Part shown: piece after piece, positions 49,051-57,259 of the stretch
Layout: each line of letters begins with the position of its first letter
Position numbering within the stretch: position 1 is the first letter of the stretch
Assembly: GCA_032834875.1 (NCBI GenBank)
Contig: CP135238.1
Span: forward strand, 502,011-566,010
Length of the DNA stretch: 64,000 bases
Direction: 5' to 3'
Source: Sulfuracidifex metallicus DSM 6482 = JCM 9184
GTDB lineage: Archaea; Thermoproteota; Thermoprotei_A; Sulfolobales; Sulfolobaceae
The notes under the pieces: generated by a model
What the model was told of the DNA's origin: nothing
Seen by the model: the letters and a program-made list of their open reading frames with translations, nothing else
Database searches by the model: none
Position numbers and translations under genes: made by a program

Positions 49051-50147
49051 GAGGAAAGATTGAACTAGAAAAAGATGAAATAGTTGGAATCTTCGGCAGG
49101 AACGGAGCGGGAAAGACTACACTCATAATGACGGCTCTATGCATGAACAAAGGTGAAGTTTCAATTGACGGTAATGACTTCTGTGTTGGGCCAGATTACA
49201 GAAAAATTGGATTGGTGTCTCAAAATCCGCAGACGCAAGTGATAGGCTACACTTGCAAGGATGAGATAGAAATTTTATCTAAGTTTTATGATGTTGATGA
49301 TGAGGTTCCAAAGAAACTAATGGGAAGTTACTTTGAGGTTCCCTTTAACAAATTGTCCGATGGATACAAGAAGAGATTTGTCCTGTCTACTACCCTTTCT
49401 GTTGGACCTGAATACATTCTCATGGACGAGCCATTTGCAAACCTAGACCGTGATGGAATAGAGACGCTCAAACCCGCAATACAGAATGGTACGCTTCTCT
49501 CAGAACATAGGGTAAAAGAGGCAATTGAAGTAACTGACAGAGAATACTTGATAAAAAACGGAGAGATCATTGAGATAGACAAGGATGTATTGAAGGATGA
49601 CAGTTTTCTCATGGAAAACGGCCTTAGAGGTTTCCCACTAGAGCCGATTCAGTTTCCCATATCTAGTAACGAAGAAGTGCTGTCCATAAAGGTGAAGGGT
49701 TCTACATTTCATCTTCATAAGGGAGAGGTTATGTGCATAAAGGGGAGAAATGGCGCAGGGAAGACAACAACGCTTAAGAGTTTAGTTGGAAAGAAAGGAG
49801 TTTACATAATATTCCAGAATCCTGATCTACAATTTTTCAATCAAACTGTTCAAGAGGAAGTCAAGGATAAATATGTCTTGAAGATGCTCGACCTACAGGA
49901 TAAGGCAGAAAGGAGCCCTTTCACATTAAGCCATGGTGAAAAAATGAAGGTTTTGATAGGCTCAGCCATAGCCTCCAATTCGAAGGTAATAGCTCTGGAT
50001 GAACCAGCTTCCGGCCTAGATGGTAAATCGATTCTGGAACTAAGAGAGATCATGATGATGCTTTTAGAAAAAGGTAAATCCGTAATAATGACAACTAACG
50101 ACTTTGATATCACTCCCTTATGTTCAAGAGTTATAGATATAGGGTAG
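49023..50147 (+). CDS. ECF transporter ATPase, two ABC domains in one chain
   Basis: 374 residues from TTG 49023. Two ABC domains follow each other. First: Walker A IFGRNGAGKTTLIMTALCMN, Q-loop LVSQNPQTQVIGY, a deviant signature LSDGYKKRF, Walker B YILMDEPFANLDRDG. Second: Walker A CIKGRNGAGKTTTLKSLVGK, signature LSHGEKMKV, Walker B VIALDEPASGLDGKS. Each is short, about 185 residues. Together they replace the usual EcfA/EcfA' pair. Both signatures depart from LSGGQ, so one or both composite ATP sites could be weak. It energises uptake through the S and T proteins encoded just upstream. Confidence 0.85.
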   Translation: MLVVEPSLLRGKIELEKDEIVGIFGRNGAGKTTLIMTALCMNKGEVSIDGNDFCVGPDYRKIGLVSQNPQTQVIGYTCKDEIEILSKFYDVDDEVPKKLMGSYFEVPFNKLSDGYKKRFVLSTTLSVGPEYILMDEPFANLDRDGIETLKPAIQNGTLLSEHRVKEAIEVTDREYLIKNGEIIEIDKDVLKDDSFLMENGLRGFPLEPIQFPISSNEEVLSIKVKGSTFHLHKGEVMCIKGRNGAGKTTTLKSLVGKKGVYIIFQNPDLQFFNQTVQEEVKDKYVLKMLDLQDKAERSPFTLSHGEKMKVLIGSAIASNSKVIALDEPASGLDGKSILELREIMMMLLEKGKSVIMTTNDFDITPLCSRVIDIG

Positions 50148-50201
50148 GAGTCAAATACTTTTTTTAAAAAAAACTTAGATTTTAACCCTATAAAAATTAT
50201 A

Positions 50202-50360
50202 TTATGATATCTTTAATATATTTAATTTCAGTTCGTTGCTCTTCTCATCGTATACTATTTTAACTAAATCCCCTTCTCTTACCTCTACCCTCTGCCTTAT
50301 CCTGGCGGGGATTGTTATTTGGTAGTTCCTAGATACTTTCACAATCTCTTCTGTTGACAT
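50202..50360 (-). CDS. AbrB/SpoVT-type DNA-binding protein, 52 residues
   Basis: A short gene from ATG 50360 to TAA 50202. The product MSTEEIVKVSRNYQITIPAR continues IRQRVEVREGDLVKIVY, which is the swapped-hairpin AbrB fold, with RNYQITIPARIR the hallmark. Such proteins bind DNA as dimers and are often antitoxins of VapC-type toxins or general regulators. No PIN-domain partner is next to it here, so it looks like an orphan regulator. It is convergent to the ECF ATPase gene (54 bp apart). Confidence 0.78.
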   Translation of the reverse strand: MSTEEIVKVSRNYQITIPARIRQRVEVREGDLVKIVYDEKSNELKLNILKIS

Positions 50361-50464
50361 TTCTATTCCTAAAAATACTATGAAATACCACTTAATAAAT
50401 TTTCTATAAAAAAGTCCATATAGTTAATGATAATACTAAATTAGGAGGAAATAGTAAGTTGATC

Positions 50465-50590
50465 ATGAACGACAAAAATAAGTTCTTAACTAAGGTTTTC
50501 CGAGATAATTTATCAGCATTATTTTCAATCATGTATAAAAGAGAAGAAATATACAAAATCAAATACAATCAAAATATAAAAATCTTGTAA
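50465..50590 (+). CDS. doubtful 41-residue ORF with an upstream Shine-Dalgarno-like site
   Basis: ATG 50465 to TAA 50588-50590, with AGGAGGA at 50443-50449 and a TTG at 50459 in the same frame closer to that site. The product (MNDKNKFLTKVFRDNLSALF and a basic tail) has no recognisable feature. It is kept only because the ribosome site is strong for this otherwise empty 254-bp gap. Confidence 0.18.
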   Translation: MNDKNKFLTKVFRDNLSALFSIMYKREEIYKIKYNQNIKIL

Positions 50591-50614
50591 AAGAAGTAAG
50601 AGTGTACGACTACG

Positions 50615-50833
50615 TTAAGAAGTCCTTTTATAAATTGGAATGGGAGTCCACATTACCCACGCTGGAACTTGCTTCACGAGCTCATAGGCTTCCTCCCAAC
50701 TAGCCAAACCTAACTTCCTAGTCAAGTCTTCCAGAGTTATTTGTGTCCTTACATATTCATTTAAAATTGTCACAGTCTCTTCGTTTACCTCGACCTCCCT
50801 TCCAGATGAGAGTTTTACCTTGAAATTTTCCAT
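50615..50833 (-). CDS. small hypothetical protein, 72 residues
   Basis: ATG 50833 is preferred because GGTGAT ends four bases before it; an ATG at 50845 overlaps that site. The product starts MENFKVKLSSGREVEVNEET, a beta-hairpin-like front, followed by helices ITLEDLTRKLGLASWEEAYE and a Trp/Pro-rich end VPAWVMWTPIPIYKR. No known domain is recognised. It is the last gene of the operon RecA-like ATPase, carS, membrane protein, this gene. Confidence 0.62.
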   Translation of the reverse strand: MENFKVKLSSGREVEVNEETVTILNEYVRTQITLEDLTRKLGLASWEEAYELVKQVPAWVMWTPIPIYKRTS

Positions 50834-50852
50834 GCCTATCACCATAACGTTT

Positions 50853-51191
50853 TCAGATGTGGAATATAGAATTAACCGTTGAAACGCCGTATAAGTTCCA
50901 TACCATTATGGTCAATATTATCAAAGCTACTATTATTGCGAAGGAGGCCAAATCGTTCTGTTTCCTTTCCATGAGGAAGATTCCGGTCAGAAAAGTAAGA
51001 ACTACTATAACACCTACGGTTAGATATTGAGCTGAGGAAAACGCACCGCTACCAGAGAGAGGAGAAATATAATAGGGAAAAGCTATCACTCCCATGATTC
51101 CTACCAATAGGATCAATACTAGTACTATTGTAGTATAACTAGACAACACTTGGCTGTAATATTTGCTCTGTTCCCTACTTGGTTTTGGCAT
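50853..51191 (-). CDS. membrane protein of unknown function, three helices
   Basis: 112 residues. A charged N-terminus (MPKPSREQSKYYSQ) precedes helix 1 (TTIVLVLILLVGIMGVIAFP); helix 2 is YLTVGVIVVLTFLTGIFLM and helix 3 FAIIVALIILTIMVW. The outside loops are Ser/Gly/Tyr-rich. It lies seven bases after carS on the same strand. Function unknown; membrane-lipid work is only suggested by the neighbour. Confidence 0.65.
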   Translation of the reverse strand: MPKPSREQSKYYSQVLSSYTTIVLVLILLVGIMGVIAFPYYISPLSGSGAFSSAQYLTVGVIVVLTFLTGIFLMERKQNDLASFAIIVALIILTIMVWNLYGVSTVNSIFHI

Positions 51192-51198
51192 AAAGTAT

Positions 51199-51693
51199 CT
51201 ACCACGGGACAGTTTTAATTTTTAATCGATATGCTCCATAGTTAGTGAACATGTGCATTAAAAATGCTATCAATGCTACGAACAAGAATTGATACAGACT
51301 TGGCCTAATCCCCATAATCAATATACCTAGGGTAGAACCTAAAATGAAGTCAAGTTGGTCAAGGCCCCACGCTCTTCCTCCTCTAGGAATGTTAAGCCTT
51401 CGTTTTATGAATGCACCTGCCATGTCTCCCAGCATTGCAAAGAGAGACTCCACTAGACCTACTAGGATCCAGTCAATTCCTAAGAATCTAGAAATGATTA
51501 TGCCTACGTCGACTCCAAAAGTCAAGGAGAGAAGCAATCCCTCAAATGATTTACCATCGCCTAAAATACGACGGCCGTCCTTGAAGTTACGTCTAAAGTC
51601 TATTGGAGTTCCGTTCCTTATGAATGTAGCTCCGCCGTTTGCTGCAAAAGCTGGAAGATACATTGCCAGACCGACTAGAAGCTCTATAAGCAT
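51199..51693 (-). CDS. carS: CDP-archaeol synthase
   Basis: 164 residues with about five membrane helices. It activates unsaturated archaetidic acid (DGGGP) with CTP, giving CDP-archaeol. Family marks: [20 protein letters not shown], then [20 protein letters not shown] with the DGKxxxG-type signature, [20 protein letters not shown] and the C-terminal [12 protein letters not shown]. It uses the product of UbiA encoded at 19.4 kb and serves the CDP-alcohol transferase at 41.1 kb. Its start overlaps the end of the RecA-like gene by 10 bp. Confidence 0.9.
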   Translation of the reverse strand: MLIELLVGLAMYLPAFAANGGATFIRNGTPIDFRRNFKDGRRILGDGKSFEGLLLSLTFGVDVGIIISRFLGIDWILVGLVESLFAMLGDMAGAFIKRRLNIPRGGRAWGLDQLDFILGSTLGILIMGIRPSLYQFLFVALIAFLMHMFTNYGAYRLKIKTVPW

Positions 51694-52196
51694 CCTATCA
51701 CTTTATCCTTAGTTATCCTAAAATCACATTCCCTTAAATTTCCTATTAAGGTCTTTCCATTAACCATAAATATGTCATCTGAAAACCTTCTCATGAACTT
51801 TTCTCCGCTTACTTTGTCGTTCCATGTTATATTCCAAGTCAAGAGAACCTTAATTCCAGATTGTGAAATTGAACGCAGTAACGTCATTAGTTTCAGAAAG
51901 TCTAAGGAACTTCTTTCCATTCTGTAATGACCGTTAACTGGATCAACAGAGATTAGCCTTAGTCCAGGAGGTAGACTGAGACATGCCTTAAAAATCTCAA
52001 AAGTAGAGGAGACCTCTGCAAAGTAAACCTGACTGCTTTTGAAAGACCTTTTTTCAAAGTCTCCTTCATCTGCAATTAGAATTGATGGGGATAGCTCGTT
52101 TGAAACTTGCATTGCTATTGAGGTTTTTCCAGAACCCGCAACTCCATAAATTGATACTAAGGATCCATGGGAGAATAGGAACTCCGATATCCGCAA
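51684..52196 (-). CDS. small RecA/RadA-like ATPase (RadA paralogue)
   Basis: 170 residues from TTG 52196. Walker A is [20 protein letters not shown] at about residues 14-33; a Walker B-like strand ends in [17 protein letters not shown]. The rest follows the RecA core without the N-terminal helix-hairpin-helix domain of RadA, so it resembles the crenarchaeal RadA paralogues (RadC/Sso-type) or a KaiC-like stub. Paralogues help RadA in repair. Its place before carS makes no obvious functional sense. Confidence 0.7.
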   Translation of the reverse strand: MRISEFLFSHGSLVSIYGVAGSGKTSIAMQVSNELSPSILIADEGDFEKRSFKSSQVYFAEVSSTFEIFKACLSLPPGLRLISVDPVNGHYRMERSSLDFLKLMTLLRSISQSGIKVLLTWNITWNDKVSGEKFMRRFSDDIFMVNGKTLIGNLRECDFRITKDKVIGCL

Positions 52197-52257
52197 TATA
52201 TACCATTCACATTATTCTTGCTGAAAATATTTAAAATATGACTGCCTCATTTTAGTT

Positions 52258-52848
52258 GTGGTTGAAGGAGTAACTATTAGCGTGATGAACCCTAAGCTAT
52301 ATCATTTGATTGTAACCGAACTGAGGAACAGGGGATGCAAGCTAGTTCATGACGGAAAATTTGTAATAACGGACGGAAATGATGAGGGTAAGGAAAGAAC
52401 TCTCTTGATAAGAGATGAGAAAGAGGTCCATAAGATAGTAGGGGAAATATCTGCCTTGACCAGAGGCAAGGAAGAGTTCAACGAGCTACTGATAGGCGTA
52501 GATACTAATCCCCCAAACTTAACTGTTGCAGTTGTAGCTGACGGGGAGCTAATTGATTACTATGTAAGGGTAAAAAAGGATGACCTATGTGACTTGTTTT
52601 CTAGGATAATATCTATGTATCCACACAGAAGATACATAATAGGAATAGGTATAGGAAACTTGTTTGGATATGATGTGCTCAGGCTAACTAAAGAGCGTTT
52701 TCCAGATGTCAGGAAAGTAAATGAATATAGATCCAGCTCAAGGACACACCTCATTCAAGTAAAGGACTCCGACGTTAGGGCAGCATTTGTAATTGCAATA
52801 AGAGCAGCTAAAGGAAACTCAAGACAAAAAGATGAAACGCCCTATTGA
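52258..52848 (+). CDS. archaeal protein with a possible RNase H-like fold
   Basis: 196 residues from GTG 52258. The first 85 residues look like a small alpha/beta domain (MNPKLYHLIVTELRNRGCKL). The second part starts LLIGVDTNPPNLTVAVVADG, in which an early Asp on a strand followed by a hairpin is the beginning of an RNase H-like fold, and later YIIGIGIGNLFGYDVLRL and SDVRAAFVIAIRAAKG with another Asp. Enzyme activity is not shown. It is followed by tmk after 81 bp. Confidence 0.6.
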   Translation: MVEGVTISVMNPKLYHLIVTELRNRGCKLVHDGKFVITDGNDEGKERTLLIRDEKEVHKIVGEISALTRGKEEFNELLIGVDTNPPNLTVAVVADGELIDYYVRVKKDDLCDLFSRIISMYPHRRYIIGIGIGNLFGYDVLRLTKERFPDVRKVNEYRSSSRTHLIQVKDSDVRAAFVIAIRAAKGNSRQKDETPY

Positions 52849-52929
52849 ACGATCGTCTGTGAGGTTAAATCTGAGCACGTTCAACATCATAGATAAGATT
52901 TTAGCCTCCTTTAACTTAATCTATTTAGA

Positions 52930-53493
52930 TTGCTTCTAATCTCTATAGAGGGAATAGACGGATCTGGGAAGACCACAGTCGCTAAGGAGATCGTAAGAAG
53001 ACTTAAGGAAAAGGGAAAGAATGCAACCTATACTAAGGAGCCATTCACGGAGGATATAACTGGGATTATACAGAGAGTTGGTTGGAACGACCCAATAGCT
53101 TTAACTCTTCTCTTTGCAGCTGATAGGAGAATTCACGTTAGGTGGATGGAAGAGCAGAACGTTGATGCGATAATAACTGATAGATACATTCATTCAACAA
53201 TAGCATATCAAAGCGTTATGGGAATAGACGAGAAGTGGATCAGAAATGTCAACTCTAAGTTCCCTTATCCAGATCTTGTGATACTTTTAGACTTGGACCC
53301 AACGATTGCATCTTCAAGGATAAAGAAGGGAGATATATTCGACTTCCCCGAAAAGAGGAAAACTCTAGAAAAAGTTAGAAATAAATATTTGGAGCTTGCC
53401 GCTATGGAACATTTTCTAATTGTTAATGCAGATAAGCCGTTTGAGGAAGTAATAAATTCAATCATGTTTTACCTTCTCGATCAGATCACTTGA
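52930..53493 (+). CDS. tmk: thymidylate kinase
   Basis: 187 residues from TTG. It phosphorylates dTMP to dTDP. P-loop [20 protein letters not shown] at the start, the DRX motif [17 protein letters not shown], and the lid region with [20 protein letters not shown]. Normal length. Sulfolobales have two tmk-like genes; this one has all motifs. It overlaps the convergent zinc-ribbon gene by eight bases. Confidence 0.92.
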   Translation: MLLISIEGIDGSGKTTVAKEIVRRLKEKGKNATYTKEPFTEDITGIIQRVGWNDPIALTLLFAADRRIHVRWMEEQNVDAIITDRYIHSTIAYQSVMGIDEKWIRNVNSKFPYPDLVILLDLDPTIASSRIKKGDIFDFPEKRKTLEKVRNKYLELAAMEHFLIVNADKPFEEVINSIMFYLLDQIT

Positions 53494-53824
53494 CCTTCCG
53501 TATTCTCTCTATAGCGTCGAGATACCTTATAATTTGCATTACTGAGTCGACGTCGTTTGGATCCTCTTTCACCTTTGACGAAAAATAATACAAGTTATTT
53601 ATTAATATATCTTCGACCTGATCCATGGTAATATTCTTCCTTACCTTGTTTTCTTCCTCATCGCTTTTAACTAAGTATATCTTCCCGTGATTAGGACATA
53701 CCACATTGCCGTTCTTGAGTCTGAAAAGAGGCAGACCGCATTGAGGACATGCGTCGCTAAGCATTGTAGCGCCTTGCCTTAACAAATCTGCTGCTTTCTT
53801 TACACCTTGTTCTGTACTAGACAT
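53486..53824 (-). CDS. UPF0148/autoantigen p27-like zinc-ribbon protein
   Basis: 112 residues. The motif [20 protein letters not shown] then [10 protein letters not shown] forms a zinc ribbon at residues 26-52 with Cys-Cys-Cys-His ligands. An N-terminal helix ([16 protein letters not shown]) precedes it, and a Glu/Asn-rich helical tail follows. This is the pattern of the archaeal UPF0148 family, related to human Sjogren/scleroderma autoantigen 1. Function unknown. Confidence 0.82.
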   Translation of the reverse strand: MSSTEQGVKKAADLLRQGATMLSDACPQCGLPLFRLKNGNVVCPNHGKIYLVKSDEEENKVRKNITMDQVEDILINNLYYFSSKVKEDPNDVDSVMQIIRYLDAIERIRKVK

Positions 53825-53869
53825 AAATAAACCTAAAACTCAGCAGATAAAAAATAGTATGGTGAAAAC

Positions 53870-54139
53870 ATGGCATCCCCCTACGATAACGAAGCAAAGC
53901 TAAAGCAAGCAGTTATACTGCTGCAGAAAATCGTGAACGATACGAGCGTTCCACGGAACATAAGAAGAGCTGCAACCGACGCTATAAGGAACCTACAGGA
54001 CAATGGAATAAGTCACGCTGTAAGAGCGGCAAACGCTATTGGAATCTTGGAGGACATAAGTCAAGATCCTAACATGCCCATGCATGCTAGGATCTCAATA
54101 TGGAACGTAGTGTCTGTCCTTGAGACCATAAGGGACTAA
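53870..54139 (+). CDS. UPF0147 family protein
   Basis: 89 residues, all helical. The stretch [20 protein letters not shown] and the end [20 protein letters not shown] match the archaeal UPF0147 family, a short repeat-like helical bundle without known function. It is followed after 35 bp by tRNA-Leu. Confidence 0.85.
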   Translation: MASPYDNEAKLKQAVILLQKIVNDTSVPRNIRRAATDAIRNLQDNGISHAVRAANAIGILEDISQDPNMPMHARISIWNVVSVLETIRD

Positions 54140-54174
54140 GCTTTAAATAGAGAGAGGGAAAATATTTTTGGAGA

Positions 54175-54259
54175 GCGGGGGTGCCCGAGTTAGGCCAAAG
54201 GGGACAGGCTTAGGCCCTGTTGGAGGAGTCCTGCGTGGGTCCAAATCCCACCCCCCGCA
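54175..54259 (+). tRNA. tRNA-Leu (anticodon TAG)
   Basis: 85 nt. Acceptor GCGGGGG pairs with CCCCCGC (54252-54258), discriminator A. Anticodon stem ACAGG/CCTGT holds loop CTTAGGC, anticodon TAG. The long variable arm (GGAGGAGTCC region) is typical of class II tRNA-Leu; T-loop TCCAAAT. No intron or encoded CCA. Confidence 0.95.
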
Positions 54260-54473
54260 TTTCCTTTTATTGATAAACTGAGGTTATGTTCATTCAAATA
54301 AAGCTATCAAATCATTTCATGAGCGTTTATGAAAAGGTAATTGTGTTCTTCAATTGTCGACATGAATCAATGAGGCTAACTAAGGCTGTACAAGAAAAGT
54401 CATGAACTAACTAAAAATGACTTTTTATATTAGATCGCAGAAAAGGCTATCTGGGAATATAAATCCCTTCGGA

Positions 54474-54571
54474 GCCGCGGTAGTATAGACCGGTCAAGCA
54501 TTGTACGGCCTGCGCCGAGAGTATGCGGGCCTTTCGAGCCCGTGACCCGGGTTCAAATCCCGGCCGCGGCA
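54474..54571 (+). tRNA. tRNA-Glu (anticodon TTC) with a D-arm intron
   Basis: 98 nt. Acceptor GCCGCGG pairs with CCGCGGC (54564-54570), discriminator A. Anticodon stem CGGGC/GCCCG with loop CTTTCGA gives TTC; T-arm CCGGG TTCAAAT CCCGG. The D-arm is interrupted: after CAAG (54498) an extra 23 nt, 54499-54521, come before TATGCGGGC. The insert forms a CGGC/GCCG hairpin. Removing it gives a normal 75-nt tRNA-Glu with a D-stem of GTAT/GTAT (wobble ends). The cut may lie one base to the left, because both edges carry G. Confidence 0.9.
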
Positions 54572-54663
54572 CTAATTTTTCCTTGAATTGAAAGAGAGTT
54601 ACGTTCTCTAGATAGATAAGGGATTTGCAACAGCGAAGGATATTTTTGCAACACTTTCACCAT

Positions 54664-54843
54664 TTAATAATTGAATGTGAGATTATGGTAAAGATTGACG
54701 TAAATAAACTCGACCCAGCCTAAGATTAAAATTCCTCCTATAATGTAACCGTAAATTTGTGAAATACTTGAAATACCAGAAATTATAAGCTTACCTTTTA
54801 TGATCGAAAAGTAAAGTGCTATGCCTATCGTTATAGCTAGCAA
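54664..54843 (-). CDS. small two-helix membrane protein or remnant
   Basis: 59 residues if started at TTG 54843. Helix 1 is LAITIGIALYFSIIKGK, helix 2 GYIIGGILILGWVEFIYV, and it ends LYHNLTFNY. There is no Shine-Dalgarno site and its start coincides with the left end of the truncated radical SAM gene on the other strand. It is either a small intact gene or the 3' end of a larger membrane protein cut by the same rearrangement. Confidence 0.35.
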   Translation of the reverse strand: MLAITIGIALYFSIIKGKLIISGISSISQIYGYIIGGILILGWVEFIYVNLYHNLTFNY

Positions 54844-55550
54844 GGAAAGATATTGTTAATTTAGTAAAAGCATCTTTAGATGAAGGTCTAAGAGTTGCTA
54901 TAGGCATAAATTCAATAAAAGGATCTTTTTACATCTTAGAAAAGGTAAAGGAAGTTTTAAGCAAAAAGCTTAATTTAAGTGTAGATACGTTAGAGAAGAA
55001 GGTTTTCTTTATAGAGGACCAACCTACACCTGTCGGTGAAGCTACATTACTATATAGTGAAAATAAAGAAAAATTTGAATTGAATAGCGAAAAACTTAAC
55101 GTAGGATGTACTAATATAGGAAGGACACTTGCATTAATGCCTAATGGTGATGTAAAGATTTGCTGTGGGCATCCAATATTTCAATATGTAGATGATCCGA
55201 ATGATTTATATTTAATTGGAAATATAATGCGTGAAGATCTAGTAAGTATGGTGAAAAAAGCTCAAAGTGTATTATTATATTGGTGGATTCATTTTTTAGG
55301 TCCTAAAAAAATTCTGGAAAAAATAGGCGCTAAGGAAAGTGGATTTACAAGTATTTATCATGCATGTAATGTCATTGCTAAAAATAAAGAATATCAAAAT
55401 AGAATATACGAATACATAGAAAAGCATAAATTTGAGATATTTATAAATGATATAATACTAAGCGATAATATAATAAGATTAGAAAATGTAATTAGATCCA
55501 TTGGGTTGATGGATAAACTAAGGAAAAGATATAATTCAACTAGTCAATAG
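54837..55550 (+). pseudogene. radical SAM/SPASM peptide-modifying enzyme, 5'-truncated
   Basis: An open frame of 237 codons that begins right after a TAG (54834) and has no ATG, GTG or TTG for the first 80 codons (first TTG 55080). The front part (KASLDEGLRVAIGINSIKGS, then VKEVLSKKLNLSVDTLEKKV) reads like the last strands of a radical SAM barrel, and the middle CTNIGRTLALMPNGDVKICC with LIGNI is a SPASM/twitch-type auxiliary cluster region. The CxxxCxxC cluster site and roughly 150-200 N-terminal residues are missing. It ends directly before the ABC ATPase gene. A peptide-maturation enzyme is likely; this copy should be dead. Confidence 0.65.
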
Positions 55551-56450
55551 ATGATAATTATGGAATTACGAGATGTCACACTTGGTTACATAGGTAAGGT
55601 GATATTGCATGATATTAATTTAGTTCTTAACAGTGGTATGAATGTTGTCCTTGGTCCTAATGGTGCGGGTAAAACTACATTATTTAGGGTGTGTAGTGGA
55701 GCATTAAAGCCTTATAAAGGTGAAGTATTAATTAATGGAATTGACATATATAAAAATGTTAAGATAAAGAGAATGATAGGTTATTTACCCCATAGAGATG
55801 GACTGATGAGCGAACTAACAGTGAGAGAGAACTTAATGTTCTATGCAATGGTTTATAACCTAAATAATGATGTAGCTACGAAGATCGTGAAATTAGCCAG
55901 GGAGTTCGGAATGGAGAACCTCCTTGATTCTCCAGTGGCATCCTTGAGCCATGGACAAAGGAGAAGAGTAGCACTTATGAGAGTTCTTCTTCACGATCCT
56001 CAATTCCTTTTTCTTGACGAACCCTCAAATGGCTTAGATCCATTAGCGGCTAAGAATTTTCGAAGTCTCATAAAAGACCTTATCCATAGCAGAAATATAG
56101 GAGTAACTTATTCTACGCATAATCTCTATGAGGCATTAGAACTAGCTGAAAACGTAATTGTCATAAACCATGGTAGAGTAGTATTTAAAGGCTCTCTTGA
56201 GGATTTAAGACATTTTATCGGAAGAATAAAAGTTGGTTTAAAGGTACGTGGAAATCCCGTCACTATCTTAAACTCTATGGGTTATGATACTTATCAAGAT
56301 GGCGGATTATGGATAGTTGAAGTCAAGTCAGAAGACGAAATTGGAAATATTGTTAAAGAACTTACAAAACATAATATTATTATACTTGTGGTTAAGGAAA
56401 TTGGTAATCCACTTGAAGATATACTAGAGCAGTTAAGTGATAAATTATGA
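55551..56450 (+). CDS. ABC transporter ATP-binding protein, exporter type
   Basis: 299 residues; ATG follows the TAG of the radical SAM remnant at once. Walker A VLGPNGAGKTTLFRVCSGAL, Q-loop YLPHRDGLMSELTVRENLMF (His-Arg where Gln is usual), signature LSHGQRRRVALMRVLL, Walker B FLFLDEPSNGLDPLAAK and H-loop STHNLYEAL. The C-terminal 80 residues (IKVGLKVRGNPVTILNSMGY) form an extra domain as in CcmA/DrrA-like exporter ATPases. It should drive the permease encoded next, with a four-base overlap. Codon use is more A/T-rich than in the core genes around. Confidence 0.88.
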   Translation: MIIMELRDVTLGYIGKVILHDINLVLNSGMNVVLGPNGAGKTTLFRVCSGALKPYKGEVLINGIDIYKNVKIKRMIGYLPHRDGLMSELTVRENLMFYAMVYNLNNDVATKIVKLAREFGMENLLDSPVASLSHGQRRRVALMRVLLHDPQFLFLDEPSNGLDPLAAKNFRSLIKDLIHSRNIGVTYSTHNLYEALELAENVIVINHGRVVFKGSLEDLRHFIGRIKVGLKVRGNPVTILNSMGYDTYQDGGLWIVEVKSEDEIGNIVKELTKHNIIILVVKEIGNPLEDILEQLSDKL

Positions 56451-57253
56451 CGAGCGGTATTGTTAGAGCTTATGTAACTAGGCTTAAGATAAATATAAGA
56501 AATATGATCATATTATCTCTAGCATACGGAATCGGAATAATATCGTCAACAGTCATAGTAGGTGTTTTGTTTCCAGAAATCTATACTCCTACGACACGTC
56601 AAGCTCTCGAAGCTTTAGCTATTAGAATGCTTAATATCCATAACCATATCCTCCCTAAGGATGCTTTAGGAGTTATAGCTGCAGCTATTTTTACGCCTTT
56701 TTTAGCCGCTATTATAGCTGCCTTTGTAGCCTCGGGCACTATATCTGGTACATTTAGTGAGGGTCGTAATGAGGGAGTATTTGAAGTTTTACTCTCATCG
56801 CCAGTGTCACATAGAGATATTATTATTTCACTTTTAATTTACACATTATTAGCATCCTTAATTGTTGAGGGATTAGTTATAATAATCACATCTGGAATAT
56901 CACTATTATCACTATATCTTATGGGATACCTTAATAGCTTTGGCATTTACTATTTGGAGCTCGTTACAATACTTATACCTTCACTTACTTTTCCAGCAGT
57001 CCTTATTAGCTTATTACTCATAGTTATATCCCCTTCTCTGGGTCGCGTTAGGACTGGACTTGCTCCAGGCCAGAACTTATTATCAACAATTTCACTTCTT
57101 CCAGTACTAATACCATTTATAGTATTAAATATCGAGCCCCAGATAGATCCTATAGAGTTAGCTTCCTATACTTCAATATTTTCAGCAATTTTAGCGCTAA
57201 TTTTATTAATACTTCTACCTCGTGTATTAAAAGACGAAACACTCTTATGGTAA
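56447..57253 (+). CDS. ABC-2 type permease
   Basis: 268 residues with six hydrophobic segments: about residues 19-40, 75-98, 115-145, 165-190, 205-225 and 238-258. A conserved-looking cytoplasmic loop TFSEGRNEGVFEVLLSSPVS with an E-G-x-x-E-x-L-L-x-S-P pattern is characteristic of ABC-2 exporters. It partners the ATPase encoded just upstream and most likely exports a peptide or small molecule. Confidence 0.85.
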   Translation: MTSGIVRAYVTRLKINIRNMIILSLAYGIGIISSTVIVGVLFPEIYTPTTRQALEALAIRMLNIHNHILPKDALGVIAAAIFTPFLAAIIAAFVASGTISGTFSEGRNEGVFEVLLSSPVSHRDIIISLLIYTLLASLIVEGLVIIITSGISLLSLYLMGYLNSFGIYYLELVTILIPSLTFPAVLISLLLIVISPSLGRVRTGLAPGQNLLSTISLLPVLIPFIVLNIEPQIDPIELASYTSIFSAILALILLILLPRVLKDETLLW

Positions 57254-57259
57254 TGTTAT

